Source of the DNA: an uncultured Eubacteriales bacterium
GTDB taxonomy: Bacteria; Bacillota; Clostridia; Peptostreptococcales; Anaerovoracaceae
DNA: 6,096 nt
Assembly (NCBI GenBank): GCA_900551415.1
Contig: URWB01000129.1
Span: forward strand, 1 to 6,096
Direction: 5' to 3'
Shown: positions 4,637 to 6,096 of the stretch, piece after piece
Position numbering within the stretch: the first letter of the stretch is position 1
How the letters are laid out: every line of letters starts with the position of its first letter
Program-made: the position numbers and the translations under genes
Notes under the pieces: generated by a model
What the model was told of the DNA's origin: nothing
Databases searched by the model: none
What the model saw: only the letters and a program-made list of their open reading frames with translations

Positions 4637-5697
4637 TAAAAGTTCTTCATCTTCTCTGCCTGGTCACTCGTAATCAATCCATCGATAATTTCATCGATGT
4701 CACCATCCAGGAAGCTGTCCAATTTATAAATCGTCATGCCAATGCGGTGATCGGTGATTCGTCCCTGCGGGAAGTTATACGTTCTGATGCGCTCGCTTCT
4801 GTCTCCGGAACCGACCTGGCTGCGGCGCTCCGCTGAAATTTCATCGTTCTGCTCCTGCAGCTTCATATCGTATAACCGCGATCTGAGCACCTTGAACGCC
4901 TTATCCTTGTTCTTAATCTGTGATTTTTCGTCCTGACAGGTGACCACCAGTCCGGTCGGAATATGGGTCAGCCGCACTGCGGAGTCCGTCGTATTGACGC
5001 ACTGTCCGCCGTTTCCGGAGGAGCGGTATACATCGACGCGAACATCGTTTGGATTGATTTCTACTTCTACATCATCCACCTCCGGCAGTACGGCAACCGT
5101 TGCCGCAGATGTGTGGATGCGGCCGGAGCTTTCGGTTTCCGGTACGCGCTGCACGCGATGCGTGCCGGATTCATATTTGAGTCTGGAATAAGCCCCTTTC
5201 CCTTTGATCAGAACACTGGCTTCCTTGATACCGCCGATACCGGTATCATTGGCATCCATAATCTCTGCCTTCCAGCCGCGGCGCTCCGCGTAGCGCAGAT
5301 ACATACGCAAAAGATCCTGCGCGAACAGCGCGGCCTCTTCGCCGCCGGTACCCGCGCGCACCTCCAAAATGACATTTTTGTCATCGTTCGGATCTTTTGG
5401 AAGCAGGAGGATCTTGAGCTGTTCCTCCAACTGCGGAAGCTGCTCCTCGTATTCGGCGATCTCCATCTTGGCGAGTTCGCGCAGCTCCTCATCGCCGGAA
5501 TCCAGCATTTCCTTAGCCTCCGCGACCGCCTCCTTCGCCTTTTTGTATTCCCTGTATTTATTGACGATCGGCTCCATTTCGCCCATCTCTTTGATGTGTT
5601 TCTGCCAGAGCTTCTGATTGTTGATGACATCCGGGTCAGAAACTTTCAGAGACAGTTCTTCGTATTTTTCCAATATGAAATCGAGTTTATCAAACAT
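4636..5697 (-). CDS. prfA: peptide chain release factor 1
   Basis: RF1 recognises UAA and UAG in the ribosomal A site and triggers peptide release. The 353-residue product is close to the family's 355-360. The N-terminal part is a charged helical domain, followed by GTGGEEA (116-122), the stop-codon-reading tripeptide P-E-T (186-188) in RVQRVPETESSGRIHTS, and the catalytic SGNGGQCVNTTDSAVR (227-242) with GGQ at 230-232. The PxT tripeptide, rather than SPF, marks it as RF1 and not RF2. The frame extends upstream to 5784, but that part is not family-like; the ATG at 5697 has AAGGAG at 5704-5709 and the usual MFDKLDFI start. The stop is TAG, read by RF1 itself. prmC, which methylates the GGQ glutamine and usually neighbours prfA, is not in the window. 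Confidence 0.98.
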   Translation of the reverse strand: MFDKLDFILEKYEELSLKVSDPDVINNQKLWQKHIKEMGEMEPIVNKYREYKKAKEAVAEAKEMLDSGDEELRELAKMEIAEYEEQLPQLEEQLKILLLPKDPNDDKNVILEVRAGTGGEEAALFAQDLLRMYLRYAERRGWKAEIMDANDTGIGGIKEASVLIKGKGAYSRLKYESGTHRVQRVPETESSGRIHTSAATVAVLPEVDDVEVEINPNDVRVDVYRSSGNGGQCVNTTDSAVRLTHIPTGLVVTCQDEKSQIKNKDKAFKVLRSRLYDMKLQEQNDEISAERRSQVGSGDRSERIRTYNFPQGRITDHRIGMTIYKLDSFLDGDIDEIIDGLITSDQAEKMKNF

Positions 5698-5733
5698 TGG
5701 GTTCTCCTTCATTTCATTCTTTTCTAATCTATT

Positions 5734-5742
5734 ATTGTAGCA
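5734..5742 (-). promoter_or_regulatory. extended -10 promoter candidate for prfA
   Basis: The minus strand reads TGCTACAAT, an extended -10 (TGN plus TACAAT, five of six bases of consensus). Transcription would start about 30 nt before the prfA ATG. No good -35 lies 17 nt upstream. An alternative is TTGAAA (5754-5749), 17 nt, TAGATT (5731-5726). Position just after the rpmE terminators supports a promoter here; the exact box is inference. Confidence 0.55.
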
Positions 5743-5805
5743 TAAACTTTTCAAGAAGAAAAGGGCGAAAAACGCTTTCCGCAAACATTCTGTGATTTCC
5801 GAAAG

Positions 5806-5863
5806 AAAAAACGCAAAATCCGGTTCGCGCTGCAGGTTTTCTGCCCGAAGCGGTTCGGATTTT
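5806..5863 (-). terminator. second terminator-like hairpin between rpmE and prfA
   Basis: AAAATCCG (5863-5856) pairs with CGGATTTT (5822-5815), with inner short stems CGCT/AGCG and GCAG/CTGC in the loop. Three bases later the minus strand has a run of six T (5811-5806). The loop is longer than in a classical terminator, so this may be a back-up terminator or a structured 5' region of a longer prfA message. Confidence 0.45.
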
Positions 5864-5879
5864 CAGCGAAGCCGCAACG

Positions 5880-5905
5880 AAAAACCCGAAGCAAGAGCTC
5901 CGGGT
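5880..5905 (-). terminator. intrinsic terminator of rpmE
   Basis: ACCCGGAGC pairs with GCTTCGGGT (nine pairs including one G-U) around the loop TCTT, followed directly by five T on the minus strand. It begins 13 nt after the rpmE stop codon, the normal place for an intrinsic terminator. Confidence 0.85.
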
Positions 5906-5918
5906 CTGTTTCCTGTGA

Positions 5919-6096
5919 TTAGTCGAGGTTGTATTTGTTCTTGAACTTTTCAACACGACCGCCGCGGTTGATCATCTTCGCTGCGCCGGTGAAGAACGGA
6001 TGGCATGCTGAGCATACGTCGAGTCTCAGTTCTTCCTTGGTTGACTTTGTAACGAAAGTGTTACCACATGCGCAAGTTACTTTACATTCCTTATAA
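5919..6096 (-). CDS. rpmE: 50S ribosomal protein L31, zinc-binding form, C-terminal part
   Basis: The last 58 codons and a TAA stop are present; the start lies beyond 6096, probably 8-10 residues away given the family length of 66-70. L31 sits at the subunit interface and helps bridge the two subunits. The visible sequence runs YKECKVTCACGNTFVTKS through VCSACHPFFTGAA to GGRVEKFKNKYNLD. The four zinc ligands of the C+ form are kept (CAC near the start, then CSAC), so this is the zinc-containing rpmE type rather than the cysteine-less rpmE2/YtjA-type paralogue made under zinc starvation. An extra cysteine precedes CAC in KECKVTC. rpmE upstream of prfA is a common Bacillota order. The gene has its own terminator and so is likely expressed separately from prfA. 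Confidence 0.96.
   Translation of the reverse strand, partial: YKECKVTCACGNTFVTKSTKEELRLDVCSACHPFFTGAAKMINRGGRVEKFKNKYNLD

Noticed and set aside
5698..5784. N-terminal extension of release factor 1
   Set aside because: The frame is open, but it crosses the predicted promoter, and the internal ATG has the proper ribosome binding site and the family's N terminus.

Overview
The window is a housekeeping stretch of a low-G+C-type Gram-positive chromosome (Bacillota, most likely class Clostridia, with roughly balanced base composition). This rests on protein sequence character, strong AAGGAGG-type ribosome binding sites, and the gene order rpmE, prfA, sua5, rpiB, upp, a thinned version of the order known from Bacillus and clostridia. 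Every real gene is on the minus strand, so transcription runs from high to low coordinates. I see no mobile-element genes, phage genes, CRISPR, tRNA or rRNA.

In transcription order: the 3' part of rpmE (ribosomal protein L31, zinc-ribbon form) enters at 6096 and is followed by two terminator-like hairpins. A promoter with an extended -10 then starts prfA (release factor 1). Between prfA and sua5 lie two tandem 48-bp palindromic repeats, the first starting on the last base of the prfA stop codon. Next come sua5 (threonylcarbamoyl-AMP synthase for the t6A tRNA modification, probably starting at a TTG), rpiB (ribose-5-phosphate isomerase B, overlapping sua5 by one base), upp (uracil phosphoribosyltransferase) and tyrS (tyrosyl-tRNA synthetase). 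After tyrS, a symmetric terminator shares its DNA with the -35 box of a good promoter. That promoter gives an unusually long, structured leader for rplM (L13), followed 18 nt later by rpsI (S9), which runs off the window at position 1.

Functionally the genes serve translation (L31, RF1, t6A synthesis, TyrRS, L13, S9), with rpiB and upp linking pentose phosphate and PRPP metabolism to uracil salvage.

No new protein system is visible. The least explained DNA is a small palindromic repeat family: two near-identical copies at 4529-4636 and a probable diverged third copy at 538-580 inside the rplM leader. The missing prmC between prfA and sua5 and the terminator/promoter overlap upstream of rplM are also worth a look.
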